From an uncultured Bacteroides sp. (GTDB lineage Bacteria; Bacteroidota; Bacteroidia; Bacteroidales; Bacteroidaceae): a stretch of 19,973 bases of DNA. Position numbers and translations under genes: made by a program. The stretch is taken from the NCBI GenBank assembly GCA_900556625.1, contig USPQ01000047.1:1-19973 (forward strand), given 5' to 3'. Shown one piece after another: positions 1 through 8,748 of this stretch (the first letter of the stretch is position 1; every line of letters starts with the position of its first letter). The notes under the pieces were generated by a model. The model saw only the letters and a list, made by a program, of their open reading frames with translations. It had not been told where the DNA came from and ran no database searches.

Positions 1-1688
1 TGGCAGAAGGTATGGACAGCATTTCTCTGTCTGCCAACTGGATGTGGCCTTGCCGCTCTCAAGAAGGTGAGGATGCCCGTCTTTACACAGCTGTTAAAGC
101 ATTAAGCGATTTCTGCTGTGCGCTACAGATCAATGTTCCTACCGGAAAAGACTCTCTGTCTATGACACAGAAGTATCCTAACGGTGAGAAAGTTATTTCT
201 CCGGGAACAGTGATTGTTTCTGCAGGCGGCGAAGTTTCCGACGTAAAGAAAGTTGTATCTCCAGTATTGGTTAACAATGAAAAGACTACACTTTATCATA
301 TCGACTTCAGCTTCGATGAACTGAAACTGGGTGGTTCGGCTTTCGCCCAATCTCTGGGTAAAGTAGGCGATGATGTACCTTGCGTACAGGACGCTGAATA
401 TTTCCGCGATGCATTCCTTGCCGTACAGGAACTTGTCAACAAAGGACTGATTCTTGCAGGACACGATATATCTGCCGGTGGTTTGATTACCACATTGCTC
501 GAAATGTGTTTCTCTAACGTAGAAGGCGGTATGGAAATCAGCCTTGACAATATGAAGGAACAGGATATCGTTAAGATTCTGTTTGCAGAAAATCCGGGTA
601 TCGTTATCCAGATCAGCGACAAGCATAAGAATGAAGTGAAGAAGATTCTGGAAGATGCAGGTATAGGTTTCGTGAAATTGGGTAAACCGACTGACGAACG
701 TCACATTCTGGTATCCAAGAACGATGCCACCTACCAGTTCGGCATCGATTATATGCGTGATGTCTGGTATTCTTCCTCTTACCTGCTCGACCGCAAACAG
801 TCCATGAACGGTTGCGCCAAGAAACGTTTCGAGAACTACAAGATGCAACCTGTAGAATTCGCATTTATGCCGGAATTCAAAGGTAAGCTTTCTCAATATG
901 GCATTACTCCGGACCGTCGTACTCCAAGCGGTATCCGTGCCGCCATCATCCGTGAAAAGGGTACAAATGGCGAACGTGAAATGGCTTATTCACTCTACTT
1001 GGCAGGCTTCGATGTGAAAGACGTTACAATGACCGACCTTATCAGTGGACGTGAAACACTGGAAGATGTAAACATGATTGTTTACTGTGGTGGTTTCTCC
1101 AACTCTGATGTGCTTGGTTCTGCCAAAGGATGGGCGGGTGCATTCTTATTCAATCCTAAAGCAAAAGAAGCATTGGATAAATATTATGCACGTGAAGACA
1201 CCTTATCATTGGGCGTTTGTAACGGTTGTCAGTTGATGATGGAGCTCAACCTTATCAATCCTGAACTGGAGAAAAAAGGCAAGATGTTGCACAACGATTC
1301 ACATAAATTTGAGTCACGCTTCCTCGGCCTTACCATACCGACAAACCGCAGTGTAATGTTCGGTTCTCTAAGTGGTAGCAAACTAGGTATTTGGGTGGCC
1401 CATGGTGAAGGAAAGTTCTCTTTGCCATACGATGAGGATAAATATAATGTAGTAGCGAAGTACAGCTATGATGAATATCCGGCTAACCCGAACGGTTCCG
1501 ACTATTCTGTCGCAGCATTGGCTAGTGCAGACGGCCGTCACCTGGCTATCATGCCTCACTTGGAACGTTCTATCTTCCCGTGGCAAAACGGTTGTTATCC
1601 GGCCGATCGCAAAAACAGCGATCAGGTAACTCCGTGGATAGAAGCATTTGTCAATGCCCACAAGTGGATTGAGACAAAAATGAAATAA
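1..1688 (+). CDS. purL: Phosphoribosylformylglycinamidine synthase (FGAM synthase), C-terminal part
   Basis: This is the 3' end of a large single-chain PurL; the frame is open at the left edge and the first full codon is base 3. PurL converts FGAR, ATP and glutamine to FGAM in de novo purine synthesis in the cytoplasm. Visible parts are the second half of the synthetase region (for example GHDISAGGLITTLLEM, typical of the PurM/PurL fold) and the class I glutamine amidotransferase domain. The glutaminase nucleophile is the first Cys of GVCNGCQLMMELN (codon 1218-1220), and the His and Glu of the triad are in MPHLERSIFPWQ (His codon 1557-1559). Fused synthetase and glutaminase is the large form, about 1230-1300 aa in the family, so somewhat more than half is outside the window. 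The gene ends at TAA and is followed by a strong terminator. No frameshift or missing key residue is seen. Confidence 0.97.
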   Translation, partial: AEGMDSISLSANWMWPCRSQEGEDARLYTAVKALSDFCCALQINVPTGKDSLSMTQKYPNGEKVISPGTVIVSAGGEVSDVKKVVSPVLVNNEKTTLYHIDFSFDELKLGGSAFAQSLGKVGDDVPCVQDAEYFRDAFLAVQELVNKGLILAGHDISAGGLITTLLEMCFSNVEGGMEISLDNMKEQDIVKILFAENPGIVIQISDKHKNEVKKILEDAGIGFVKLGKPTDERHILVSKNDATYQFGIDYMRDVWYSSSYLLDRKQSMNGCAKKRFENYKMQPVEFAFMPEFKGKLSQYGITPDRRTPSGIRAAIIREKGTNGEREMAYSLYLAGFDVKDVTMTDLISGRETLEDVNMIVYCGGFSNSDVLGSAKGWAGAFLFNPKAKEALDKYYAREDTLSLGVCNGCQLMMELNLINPELEKKGKMLHNDSHKFESRFLGLTIPTNRSVMFGSLSGSKLGIWVAHGEGKFSLPYDEDKYNVVAKYSYDEYPANPNGSDYSVAALASADGRHLAIMPHLERSIFPWQNGCYPADRKNSDQVTPWIEAFVNAHKWIETKMK

Positions 1689-1713
1689 ACAGTCCTTTAA
1701 AATTTTATGCCAC

Positions 1714-1750
1714 AAAGAGAGTGTGTCAGTTCTGATACACTCTCTTTTTT
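1714..1750 (+). terminator. Intrinsic terminator of purL
   Basis: A 16-bp stem (arms 1714-1729 and 1732-1747, one G-U pair) with a minimal TT centre runs directly into a T run at 1745-1750. It begins 25 bp after the purL stop codon and separates purL from the regulator gene downstream. Confidence 0.92.
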
Positions 1751-1770
1751 CTCTTTCTGCTTCCCGCTCT

Positions 1771-1802
1771 AACTTAATTCCTGTTTTCTGCAACTTAATT
1801 CC
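1771..1802. promoter_or_regulatory. Two 11-bp direct repeats 21 bp apart upstream of the HTCS promoter
   Basis: AACTTAATTCC occurs at 1771-1781 and again exactly at 1792-1802. The 21-bp period places both copies on the same DNA face, the arrangement known for AraC-type activators. The pair lies about 85 bp upstream of the -33 box of the HTCS gene, whose product ends in an AraC-type DNA-binding domain. Its use as an operator is inference; the repeat itself is directly visible. Confidence 0.45.
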
Positions 1803-1884
1803 CTGAAATAAGCAACATATACAAACAGCGATAGAATAACTGATCCGCCAGATATTTGAGATCCACGTTATCTTTATACAAAAT

Positions 1885-1915
1885 TTTGTTATATCGAAAA
1901 TTCTTCCTAATTTTG
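1885..1915 (+). promoter_or_regulatory. Bacteroides-type promoter of the HTCS gene
   Basis: TTTG (1885-1888), 19 bp, then TAATTTTG (1908-1915) matches the Bacteroidetes primary sigma consensus TTTG-N19-TAnnTTTG exactly. Transcription would start near 1920-1925, giving a leader of about 50 nt before the ATG at 1971. Confidence 0.72.
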
Positions 1916-1970
1916 TCAAACTTTTCCTCCTCTAAAATAAGATTCAATAACCCTTAAAAGTCCTATTCAC

Positions 1971-4900
1971 ATGAAAAAATGGATTTTTCTATTATTATTG
2001 TTTCCTCTAACCTGTGTCGCTCAGACGTATCAATATCTTGGAGTGGAAGATGGGTTAAGCAATCGGCGAGTTTACTGCATTCAAAAAGACAAAATCGGTT
2101 ATATGTGGTTCCTCACTCATGAAGGAATCGACCGTTATAACGGAAAAGAGTTCAAACAATATAAACTGATGGATGGCGACATAGAAGTGAATTCTCTGTT
2201 AAATCTCAACTGGCTATACATCGACCAAGAAGGAGTCTTATGGGAAATCGGGAAAAAAGGAAAGATATTCCGATACGATGAGCTTCACGACACCTTCGAA
2301 CTCGTCTATAAGCTGCCGATAGAAAACTTTCGCGATTTGCCTGCTCCTATCAGCTTTGCATGGCTTGACGAAAACAAACAAATCTGGCTATGCAATGAAG
2401 AAACAATCTTCCTCTACAGCACAGCTACCGGCCAGATCGGTCACATAAAGAATAAAATAAAAGAAGAAATCACAGATATCGAACAAATAGATAAATCTCA
2501 TTTCTTTATTGGCACGGAAAGGGGCGTTCACTATGCCAAACTGGAAAACAACACTTTGGAACTTATCGACTGTGACAAATTGGAAAATCAAAAAGTTCAA
2601 GTCATCGATCTCTATTTTGATAGAAAAATCGGGAAACTATTTATCGGAACTTTCCAACGGGGAATTTTCGTTTACGACATGAGTATCAAATCCGTCACAC
2701 AGCCGGAACACAATTTAAAAGATATCAGCATCACGCAATTCAAGCCTCTGAATGACAAAGAATTGCTAGTAGCCACAGACGGAGGAGGAGTTCATAAAAT
2801 AAATACTGAAAACTACTTACTGGAGCCTTATATCATCACAGACTACAACAGTAATAATGGCATGAACGGCAACAGTATCAATGACATTTATGTAGACGAT
2901 GAAGAACGTATCTGGCTGGCAAACTACCCTATTGGGATTACAATACGGAATAACCGTTACCCCAGCTACAAATGGATTAAGCATTCTATAGGCAACAAAC
3001 AATCTTTAATCAACGACCAAGTAAATGCAGTCATTGAGGACAGAGATGGAGATTTATGGTTCGCAACAAACAATGGTATCAGCTTCTTTAATTCAAAGAC
3101 CGGCCAATGGAGTTCGGTCCTCAGTTCTTTTGAAAAACCGCAGGCAAACAAGAGTCACATCTTCCTTACCCTCTGCGAAGTATCTCCCGGCACAATCTGG
3201 GCAGGAGGATATTCCTCCGGAGTATACCAAATAGACAAGAAGTCTCTACAAATCAGCTATTTCATGCCACCGCTATATAGCGAAGGGGTCATGCGACCGG
3301 ACAAATATATTCGCGATATCCGTATGGACTCACAAGGATATATCTGGTCAGGTGGATTCTACAACTTAAAACGTATCAACCTGAAAACGCAGAATGTACG
3401 ACTTTATCAAGGACTGAACTCCATTACCGCCATTACTGAGAAAGATGCCAATAGTATGTGGATAGGTAGTGCAACAGGACTATACCTTCTGGATAAAGAA
3501 TCCGGAAAATTCGAGCATATCAAACTTCCGGTGGAATCTACCTATATCTATTCTTTATATCAAGCCAAGAACGGTTCGTTATATATCGGAACCAGTGGTT
3601 CGGGATTGTTAATCTACGACTTTGCCCAAAAGTTATTCACTCATTACTACTCGGAGAATTGTGCCCTGATATCCAATAATATCTATACCATATTATCAGA
3701 TGCGGACAAAGAATTACTGATGGGTACGGAAAACGGACTAACAAGTTTTTATCCGCAACAGAAGAAGTTTTATAACTGGACTAAAGATATGGGGTTAATG
3801 ACTACGCATTTCAATGCGCTGTCTGGTGTTTTACGTAAGAACAACCACTTTGTTTTTGGTAGTTCGGAAGGGGCTGTCGAATTTCATAAAGATATGAAAT
3901 TGCCTAGAGATTACTCTTCCAAAATGATTTTCAGTGATTTCAAACTCTTTTATCAGACTGTTTATCCGAGAGACAAGCACTCTCCGCTAAAAGAAAGTAT
4001 CAATGATATCAAAACATTGGAACTAGGATATAATCAGAACATTTTCTCTGTACAAGTTTCTTCCATCAACTACGACTACCCTTCTAATATTCTATATTCC
4101 TGGAAGTTAGACGGTTTCTATGAAGAATGGAGCAAACCCGGAGCCGAAAGTACGATACGCTATACCAATCTCGCACCCGGAGAATATACCCTAAGAGTAC
4201 GTGCAATTTCCAATGAAGACAAACGCGTCGTTATTGAAGAAAGAAGCATCGATATTATTATTGACCAGCCGTTTTGGTTAACATTCTGGGCAATGTTGTT
4301 TTATGCAGGTATCCTATTTCTCATAGCTTCCGTCTTATTGCGTATTATAATTTTAAGAAAACAACGTAAGGTCTCTGCTGAAAAGATCCATTTCTTTATC
4401 AATACAGCACATGATATCCGTACTCCATTGACACTGATCAAAGCACCTTTGGAAGAACTCCGTGAAAAAGAAGAACTGAGCAAAGAGGGAATTTCTAATA
4501 TGAATACAGCTCTGCGTAATGTGAATGCGCTATTGCGCCTTACGACTAATCTTATCAATTTCGAAAGGGCAGATGTATATTCTTCCGAGCTGTACATTTC
4601 GGAACATGAGCTAAATACGTTTATGAACGAAATATATGGAGCATTCCAGCAATATGCCAATATTAAACATATTAATTTCACCTACGAGAGTAATTTCAGA
4701 TACATGAATGTGTGGTTCGACAAGGAAAAGATGGAATCCATCCTCAAAAACGTCATTTCGAACGCATTGAAGTATACACCGGAAAATGGCAGTGTACAAA
4801 TCTTTGTTTCAGAAGCTGCGGATTCGTGGAGCGTGGAAGTCAGCGATACGGGAATCGGAATTCCTGCCAATGAGCAAAAGAAACTGTTCAAACTGCATTT

Positions 4901-6005
4901 CCGTGGCAGTAACACGATCAACTCAAAAGTGACGGGCAGTGGTATCGGACTTATGCTAGTCTGGAAATTAGTCCGGCTGCATAAAGGAAAGATAAATTTG
5001 TCAAGTATCGAAAATCAGGGATCAATCATCAAGATAACTTTCCCGAAAGACAGTAAACGTTACCGCAAAGCACACTTGACAACGCCAAACAAACAGCGTC
5101 CGGAAACAAAAAGCAGCAACGACATTCCACTCCCGGCACCTGAAATTTACGAGAATACACAAAAGAAAGAGAAGAAAGAAAAGAAAGAAAAGAACCAACG
5201 TATTCTGATTGTGGAAGATAATGATGAATTACGCAATTATCTGTCACAAACATTATCCGAAGACTACCTCATTCAAGTATGTTCCAACGGAAAAGAAGCA
5301 TTGACCGTCATTCCCGAATATAAGCCGGATCTGGTTATCTCGGACATTATGATGCCGGAAATGCGAGGTGACGAACTATGTCAGGCTATCAAAAGCAATA
5401 TCGAAACCTCGCATATCCCCGTTATCTTATTGACCGCACTGAATAATGAGAAAGACATTCTTTCCGGACTGCGGATCGGGGCAGATGAATATGTGTTAAA
5501 GCCATTCAATATCGGTATATTGAAAGCAACCATCTCCAACTTGTTGGCTAATCGCGCACTTCTACGCAACAAATATGCCAGCCTGGATTCGGAGGATGAA
5601 GAGAATGATGATGATGATGAAGAATACATCAACTACTCCCAGGACATCGACTGGCAGTTCATAGCAGATGTCAGAAAGAATATAAAAGACAACATTGACA
5701 ACTCTGCGCTCACAGTAGATGTACTCGCCAGCCTGATGGGCATGAGCCGTACTAGTTTTTATAACAAGCTGAAAGCGCTTACCGACCAGTCACCGGGTGA
5801 CTACATCCGGCTGATTCGCCTGAAACATGCCATAAAGTTATTAAAAGAAAATGTACATAATATAACTGAAATATCCGAAATGACAGGATTCAATGATGTC
5901 AAGTATTTCCGTGAAGTATTCAAGAAACACTATAACGTGAGTCCCAGCCAATACTTTAAGGAGAAAAAAGAAGACAACAAGGAAGGAGGAGAAAACGAAG
6001 AATGA
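1971..6005 (+). CDS. Hybrid two-component system sensor/regulator (HTCS)
   Basis: This 1344-aa one-protein signalling system senses a ligand in the periplasm and regulates transcription. A signal peptide (residues about 1-17, cut near VAQ/T) precedes a long two-component-propeller region with repeated motifs such as DGDLWFATNNGISFF. Then come a Y_Y_Y domain (about 683-760) and one membrane helix (about 768-795). The kinase part has phospho-acceptor His814 in TAHDIRTP, the N box with Asn931, and ATP-lid motifs DTGIGIP (Asp959) and GSGIGL. The receiver has acidic residues in VEDNDE (1081-1086), phospho-acceptor Asp1125 in ISDIMMP, and Lys1177. An AraC-type helix-turn-helix domain closes the protein. 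All catalytic residues are present. HTCS proteins normally control polysaccharide-utilisation loci, but no SusC/SusD pair or polysaccharide enzyme cluster is next to this one. Its stop overlaps the following transporter start (ATGA), so the two are probably co-transcribed. The ligand is unknown. Confidence 0.96.
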   Translation: MKKWIFLLLLFPLTCVAQTYQYLGVEDGLSNRRVYCIQKDKIGYMWFLTHEGIDRYNGKEFKQYKLMDGDIEVNSLLNLNWLYIDQEGVLWEIGKKGKIFRYDELHDTFELVYKLPIENFRDLPAPISFAWLDENKQIWLCNEETIFLYSTATGQIGHIKNKIKEEITDIEQIDKSHFFIGTERGVHYAKLENNTLELIDCDKLENQKVQVIDLYFDRKIGKLFIGTFQRGIFVYDMSIKSVTQPEHNLKDISITQFKPLNDKELLVATDGGGVHKINTENYLLEPYIITDYNSNNGMNGNSINDIYVDDEERIWLANYPIGITIRNNRYPSYKWIKHSIGNKQSLINDQVNAVIEDRDGDLWFATNNGISFFNSKTGQWSSVLSSFEKPQANKSHIFLTLCEVSPGTIWAGGYSSGVYQIDKKSLQISYFMPPLYSEGVMRPDKYIRDIRMDSQGYIWSGGFYNLKRINLKTQNVRLYQGLNSITAITEKDANSMWIGSATGLYLLDKESGKFEHIKLPVESTYIYSLYQAKNGSLYIGTSGSGLLIYDFAQKLFTHYYSENCALISNNIYTILSDADKELLMGTENGLTSFYPQQKKFYNWTKDMGLMTTHFNALSGVLRKNNHFVFGSSEGAVEFHKDMKLPRDYSSKMIFSDFKLFYQTVYPRDKHSPLKESINDIKTLELGYNQNIFSVQVSSINYDYPSNILYSWKLDGFYEEWSKPGAESTIRYTNLAPGEYTLRVRAISNEDKRVVIEERSIDIIIDQPFWLTFWAMLFYAGILFLIASVLLRIIILRKQRKVSAEKIHFFINTAHDIRTPLTLIKAPLEELREKEELSKEGISNMNTALRNVNALLRLTTNLINFERADVYSSELYISEHELNTFMNEIYGAFQQYANIKHINFTYESNFRYMNVWFDKEKMESILKNVISNALKYTPENGSVQIFVSEAADSWSVEVSDTGIGIPANEQKKLFKLHFRGSNTINSKVTGSGIGLMLVWKLVRLHKGKINLSSIENQGSIIKITFPKDSKRYRKAHLTTPNKQRPETKSSNDIPLPAPEIYENTQKKEKKEKKEKNQRILIVEDNDELRNYLSQTLSEDYLIQVCSNGKEALTVIPEYKPDLVISDIMMPEMRGDELCQAIKSNIETSHIPVILLTALNNEKDILSGLRIGADEYVLKPFNIGILKATISNLLANRALLRNKYASLDSEDEENDDDDEEYINYSQDIDWQFIADVRKNIKDNIDNSALTVDVLASLMGMSRTSFYNKLKALTDQSPGDYIRLIRLKHAIKLLKENVHNITEISEMTGFNDVKYFREVFKKHYNVSPSQYFKEKKEDNKEGGENEE
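5163..5189 (+). repeat. In-frame 9-bp tandem repeat coding a Lys/Glu linker in the HTCS
   Basis: Three copies of AAGAAAGAR lie in frame and encode KKE three times (residues 1065-1073), between the kinase ATPase domain and the receiver domain. The 9-bp unit keeps the frame, so copy number could vary without breaking the protein. Confidence 0.7.
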
Positions 6006-6544
6006 ACATATATCTCGAATCATTTGGAATCTTTTTTAAAATAGGCGCCTTCACCATCGGAGGAGGATACGCGATGGTGCCATTGATTGAAAATGAAATC
6101 GTAACCAAACGGAAATGGATTGCACAGGACGACTTCATCGACCTGCTGGCCATCTCTCAATCCGCTCCCGGCATTTTGGCAGTCAACATATCCATCTTTA
6201 TAGGATACAAATTGCGCGGTATACGGGGAAGTATTGTTACGGCACTGGGAACGATTCTGCCATCTTTCATTATCATATTGGCCATCGCCCTGTTTTTCCA
6301 CAATTTCAAAGATAATCCGATAGTGGAACGGATATTCAAAGGAATCCGTCCGGCAGTAGTGGCGCTTATCGCCGCACCTACGTTTACTATGGGGCGGTCT
6401 GCAAAAATCAATCGTTACAATCTGTGGATTCCGGTTGTATCGGCGCTACTTATCTGGCTATTGGGCTTCTCTCCCATCTGGATTATCATAGCTGCAGGTG
6501 TAGGAGGCTTCCTTTGGGGAAAGGTTAAAGAAGTTGAGAGTTGA
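6002..6544 (+). CDS. Chromate transporter (CHR) family half-protein 1
   Basis: This 180-aa inner-membrane protein belongs to the CHR (ChrA) family. The signature FFKIGAFTIGGGYAMVPLI is at residues about 11-29, followed by the conserved AISQSAPGILAVN segment, and there are several hydrophobic helices. Full-length ChrA is about 400 aa with two homologous halves; this is a short-chain form that works as a pair with a second short gene, present here 67 bp downstream. ChrA proteins of known function expel chromate, but the substrate here cannot be read from sequence. The start ATG overlaps the HTCS stop by 4 bp (ATGA), indicating translational coupling. The 3' end and stop lie inside a 7-bp tandem repeat. 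Confidence 0.9.
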   Translation: MNIYLESFGIFFKIGAFTIGGGYAMVPLIENEIVTKRKWIAQDDFIDLLAISQSAPGILAVNISIFIGYKLRGIRGSIVTALGTILPSFIIILAIALFFHNFKDNPIVERIFKGIRPAVVALIAAPTFTMGRSAKINRYNLWIPVVSALLIWLLGFSPIWIIIAAGVGGFLWGKVKEVES

Positions 6545-6560
6545 AAGTTGAGAGTTGAGA
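6533..6560 (+). repeat. 7-bp tandem repeat across the stop codon of the first CHR gene
   Basis: Four copies of GTTGARA (GTTGAGA, GTTGAAA, GTTGAGA, GTTGAGA) run from 6533 to 6560 and then decay into GTGAGAG. The stop TGA at 6542-6544 is made by the repeat. Because 7 is not a multiple of 3, copy-number change could shift where the protein ends. Confidence 0.7.
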
Positions 6561-6611
6561 GTGAGAGGCCAGTACTATGTACTATTTATTATTTGTTCTA
6601 AATAAAAAGAG

Positions 6612-7160
6612 ATGATATATATTCAGTTGTTTTATACGTTTTTCAAGATCGGACTCTTCGGTTTCGGAGGAGGATATGCAATGCTTTCCATGATTCAAGG
6701 GGAAGTCGTTACCCGTTATGGATGGGTAAGTTCGCAAGAATTCACAGATATTGTCGCGATCAGCCAAATGACACCGGGACCTATCGGAATTAACGCCGCT
6801 ACTTATGTGGGATTCACTTCTACAGGCAGTATCTGGGGGGCTATCATTGCAACCTTCGCCGTAGTCCTTCCCTCCTTTATCTTAATGCTGACTATCAGCA
6901 AATTTTTTCTGAAATATCAGAAACATCCAGTAGTGGAATCAATCTTCAACGGACTACGGCCAGCAGTCGTAGGACTGCTGGCCTCTGCCGCATTGGTATT
7001 AATGAATGTAGAGAACTTTGGCTCACCTACAAAAGATACCTATACATTTGTTATCAGTATCATCATCTTCCTGATTGCTTTTATCGGAACGAGAAAATAT
7101 AAGGCCAATCCGATTCTGATGATTATCGCTTGCGGTATTGCAGGATTGCTGCTCTATTAA
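6612..7160 (+). CDS. Chromate transporter (CHR) family half-protein 2
   Basis: This 182-aa membrane protein is the partner of the CHR gene before it. The family signature FKIGLFGFGGGYAMLSMI is near residues 11-28, and the conserved AISQMTPGPIGINAATYVGF segment follows. The two half-proteins are clearly homologous but diverged, as expected for a hetero-oligomeric short-chain CHR pair with each half in opposite membrane orientation. AAAAAGAG just before the ATG may act as a weak ribosome-binding site. The stop (7158-7160) overlaps the stop of the convergent GHL10 gene (7157-7159), leaving no room for a terminator between them. Chromate as substrate is only a family-level guess. Confidence 0.9.
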   Translation: MIYIQLFYTFFKIGLFGFGGGYAMLSMIQGEVVTRYGWVSSQEFTDIVAISQMTPGPIGINAATYVGFTSTGSIWGAIIATFAVVLPSFILMLTISKFFLKYQKHPVVESIFNGLRPAVVGLLASAALVLMNVENFGSPTKDTYTFVISIIIFLIAFIGTRKYKANPILMIIACGIAGLLLY

Positions 7161-8665
7161 AGCTTTACCTTTTTACTTACGGACTTCGATTCATTATGAA
7201 GACGGTCCAAAGCCGTTACCACATAGCGATGTTTTGTTTTTCCCGTCTCGTATGGAAGTCTGTAGAAAGGATTACTGGTGATGGCTACAATATGAGAAGG
7301 ATCGTCAAGGTTCACCTTCTCTTTTCCGCTAAAGCGGTAAACCACATACCGCACCGCTTTATCCATTTCCGTTTCCGCTTTCGGGGCAGTCCAGAAAAGA
7401 ACATAGCCGTCTTCTGTCCATACCTTCTTCATTTTGCGTACTTTGCCCGGAGCCTTATTGTCCATAAAATCGAAGACAGGAATCAAGGTAGGATATTTAT
7501 GATACTCACTCACTAAAGCATCACGGTATCGGCCTTGATTTTCAACAACGGCTGAAGCATACCATTGACAACTGCCGCCAATCGTCTGATAAGCACGTTG
7601 TAAGGCCATTTTTCGCGGGAGCTGATTGATGGAAGGATTCTTTGGATCAGCATGTTGGATCGTATTCGATACCGACTGACCGATAAATAACGGACGGTTC
7701 TCCGAATGCGTAGCCCACCATTTCACTAAAGTCTCATAGTCGGCAGCCTTATGTCCTATTTCCCAATAAATCTGTGGGATATTATAATCAATCCATCCTT
7801 CACGCGCCCAAAGCAACACATCGGCATACAGGTCATCATAATTCTGCAAACCATTGGTATCACTGCCCAACGGATCACTCTTCTGATTACGGTAAATGCC
7901 GAAAGGACTGATACCGAACTTCACCCACGGCTTTACGGCACGGATTGTCTCATGAAGCTTTTTAATCAGCACATTGACATTACTACGACGCCAATCGGCC
8001 TTATTCGTAAAACCACCGCCATAACGGGCAAAGCTCGCATCATCCGGAAAGTCCATTCCTTTCACGGGATAAGGATAGAAATAATCGTCCATGTGGATAG
8101 CATCCACATCATAACGGGACACGATATCGGTCACGATTTTGCAAATATAGTCCCGACTTTCAGGAAGTGCCGGATCGAAATACAGCTGATCGCCATACGT
8201 AACAAACCATTCCGGATGTTGATGATAAATATGTTCCGGCGCCAACTGATTTTTCAGCGAAGTCTTCACCCGGTAAGGATTGATCCAGGCATGAAACTCC
8301 ATATTCCGTTTCCGGCACTCTTCAATCATAAATTGCATCGGGTCCCACATAGGAGAAGGTATCTGCCCCTGCGTCCCTGTCAGGAAACGGCTCCACGGTT
8401 CATGCTGCGAAGCATACAACGCATCCGCTTCGGGACGCACCTGGAAAATAATGGCATTGATACCTGCCCCTTGAAGAGAATTCAATTGATCAATCAACGT
8501 TTGTTTCAGCTTCCCGGTAGGGATACCTTTGAACTGCCCGTTGACAGCTTGTATCCACGCTCCACGAAATTCACGTTTGGGATATTTATTGCCGGATGGC
8601 ACTTGTGCCCTCACTCCTACCACCAGAAGAAGAGCGAAAAGTAAAAGATAGTTTTTCAGCTTCAT
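7157..8665 (-). CDS. Secreted GHL10 (DUF187) glycoside hydrolase-like protein 1
   Basis: A 502-aa protein exported by a signal peptide (residues 1-20, cut near VRA/Q). The glycoside hydrolase-like 10 domain starts at REFRGAWIQAVNG (31-43) and shows the family markers FQVRPEADALY (74-84), WDPM (107-110), EFHAWINPYRV (123-133) and the barrel motif IHMDDYFYPYP (190-200). A fibronectin-III-like tail follows and ends with VTALDRLHNES. The relative DigH (YddW) of E. coli cuts peptidoglycan glycan strands stripped of stem peptides, so a cell-wall role is plausible; the substrate here is untested. I chose the ATG at 8665 because signal peptide residues follow it; an upstream in-frame ATG (8773) would run into uvrA and spoil the signal peptide. 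It diverges from uvrA and is tail to tail with the second CHR gene. Confidence 0.92.
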   Translation of the reverse strand: MKLKNYLLLFALLLVVGVRAQVPSGNKYPKREFRGAWIQAVNGQFKGIPTGKLKQTLIDQLNSLQGAGINAIIFQVRPEADALYASQHEPWSRFLTGTQGQIPSPMWDPMQFMIEECRKRNMEFHAWINPYRVKTSLKNQLAPEHIYHQHPEWFVTYGDQLYFDPALPESRDYICKIVTDIVSRYDVDAIHMDDYFYPYPVKGMDFPDDASFARYGGGFTNKADWRRSNVNVLIKKLHETIRAVKPWVKFGISPFGIYRNQKSDPLGSDTNGLQNYDDLYADVLLWAREGWIDYNIPQIYWEIGHKAADYETLVKWWATHSENRPLFIGQSVSNTIQHADPKNPSINQLPRKMALQRAYQTIGGSCQWYASAVVENQGRYRDALVSEYHKYPTLIPVFDFMDNKAPGKVRKMKKVWTEDGYVLFWTAPKAETEMDKAVRYVVYRFSGKEKVNLDDPSHIVAITSNPFYRLPYETGKTKHRYVVTALDRLHNESKSVSKKVKL

Positions 8666-8693
8666 AATATTCTTAAATCGTAATAATGTGACG

Positions 8694-8701
8694 CAAAGAT
8701 A
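8694..8701 (-). promoter_or_regulatory. Candidate -7 element of the first GHL10 gene
   Basis: Read on the minus strand this is TATCTTTG, a full match to TAnnTTTG, 28 bp before the ATG at 8665. No clear TTTG is found at the right distance upstream, so only the -7 half is supported. Confidence 0.45.
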
Positions 8702-8724
8702 ATACAAACTCCCGATAAATTCGC

Positions 8725-8732
8725 TAACTTTG
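8725..8732 (+). promoter_or_regulatory. Candidate -7 element of uvrA
   Basis: TAACTTTG matches TAnnTTTG, 27 bp before the chosen uvrA ATG. The -33 box is not clear. It sits only 23 bp from the opposing -7 element of the GHL10 gene, so the two promoters overlap. Confidence 0.5.
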
Positions 8733-8748
8733 CCGACTACCATAAAAA

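Noticed and set aside
123..896. 257-codon minus-strand open frame opposite purL
   Set aside because: Antisense shadow of a strongly conserved gene; the translation is low in Gly/Ala and rich in Cys/Phe/His with no domain.
1383..1919. 178-codon minus-strand open frame over the purL end and HTCS promoter
   Set aside because: Crosses the terminator and promoter and has no recognisable protein character.
7751..8644. 297-codon plus-strand open frame opposite the first GHL10 gene
   Set aside because: Ile/His/Arg-rich antisense translation of a well-supported gene; no start signal.
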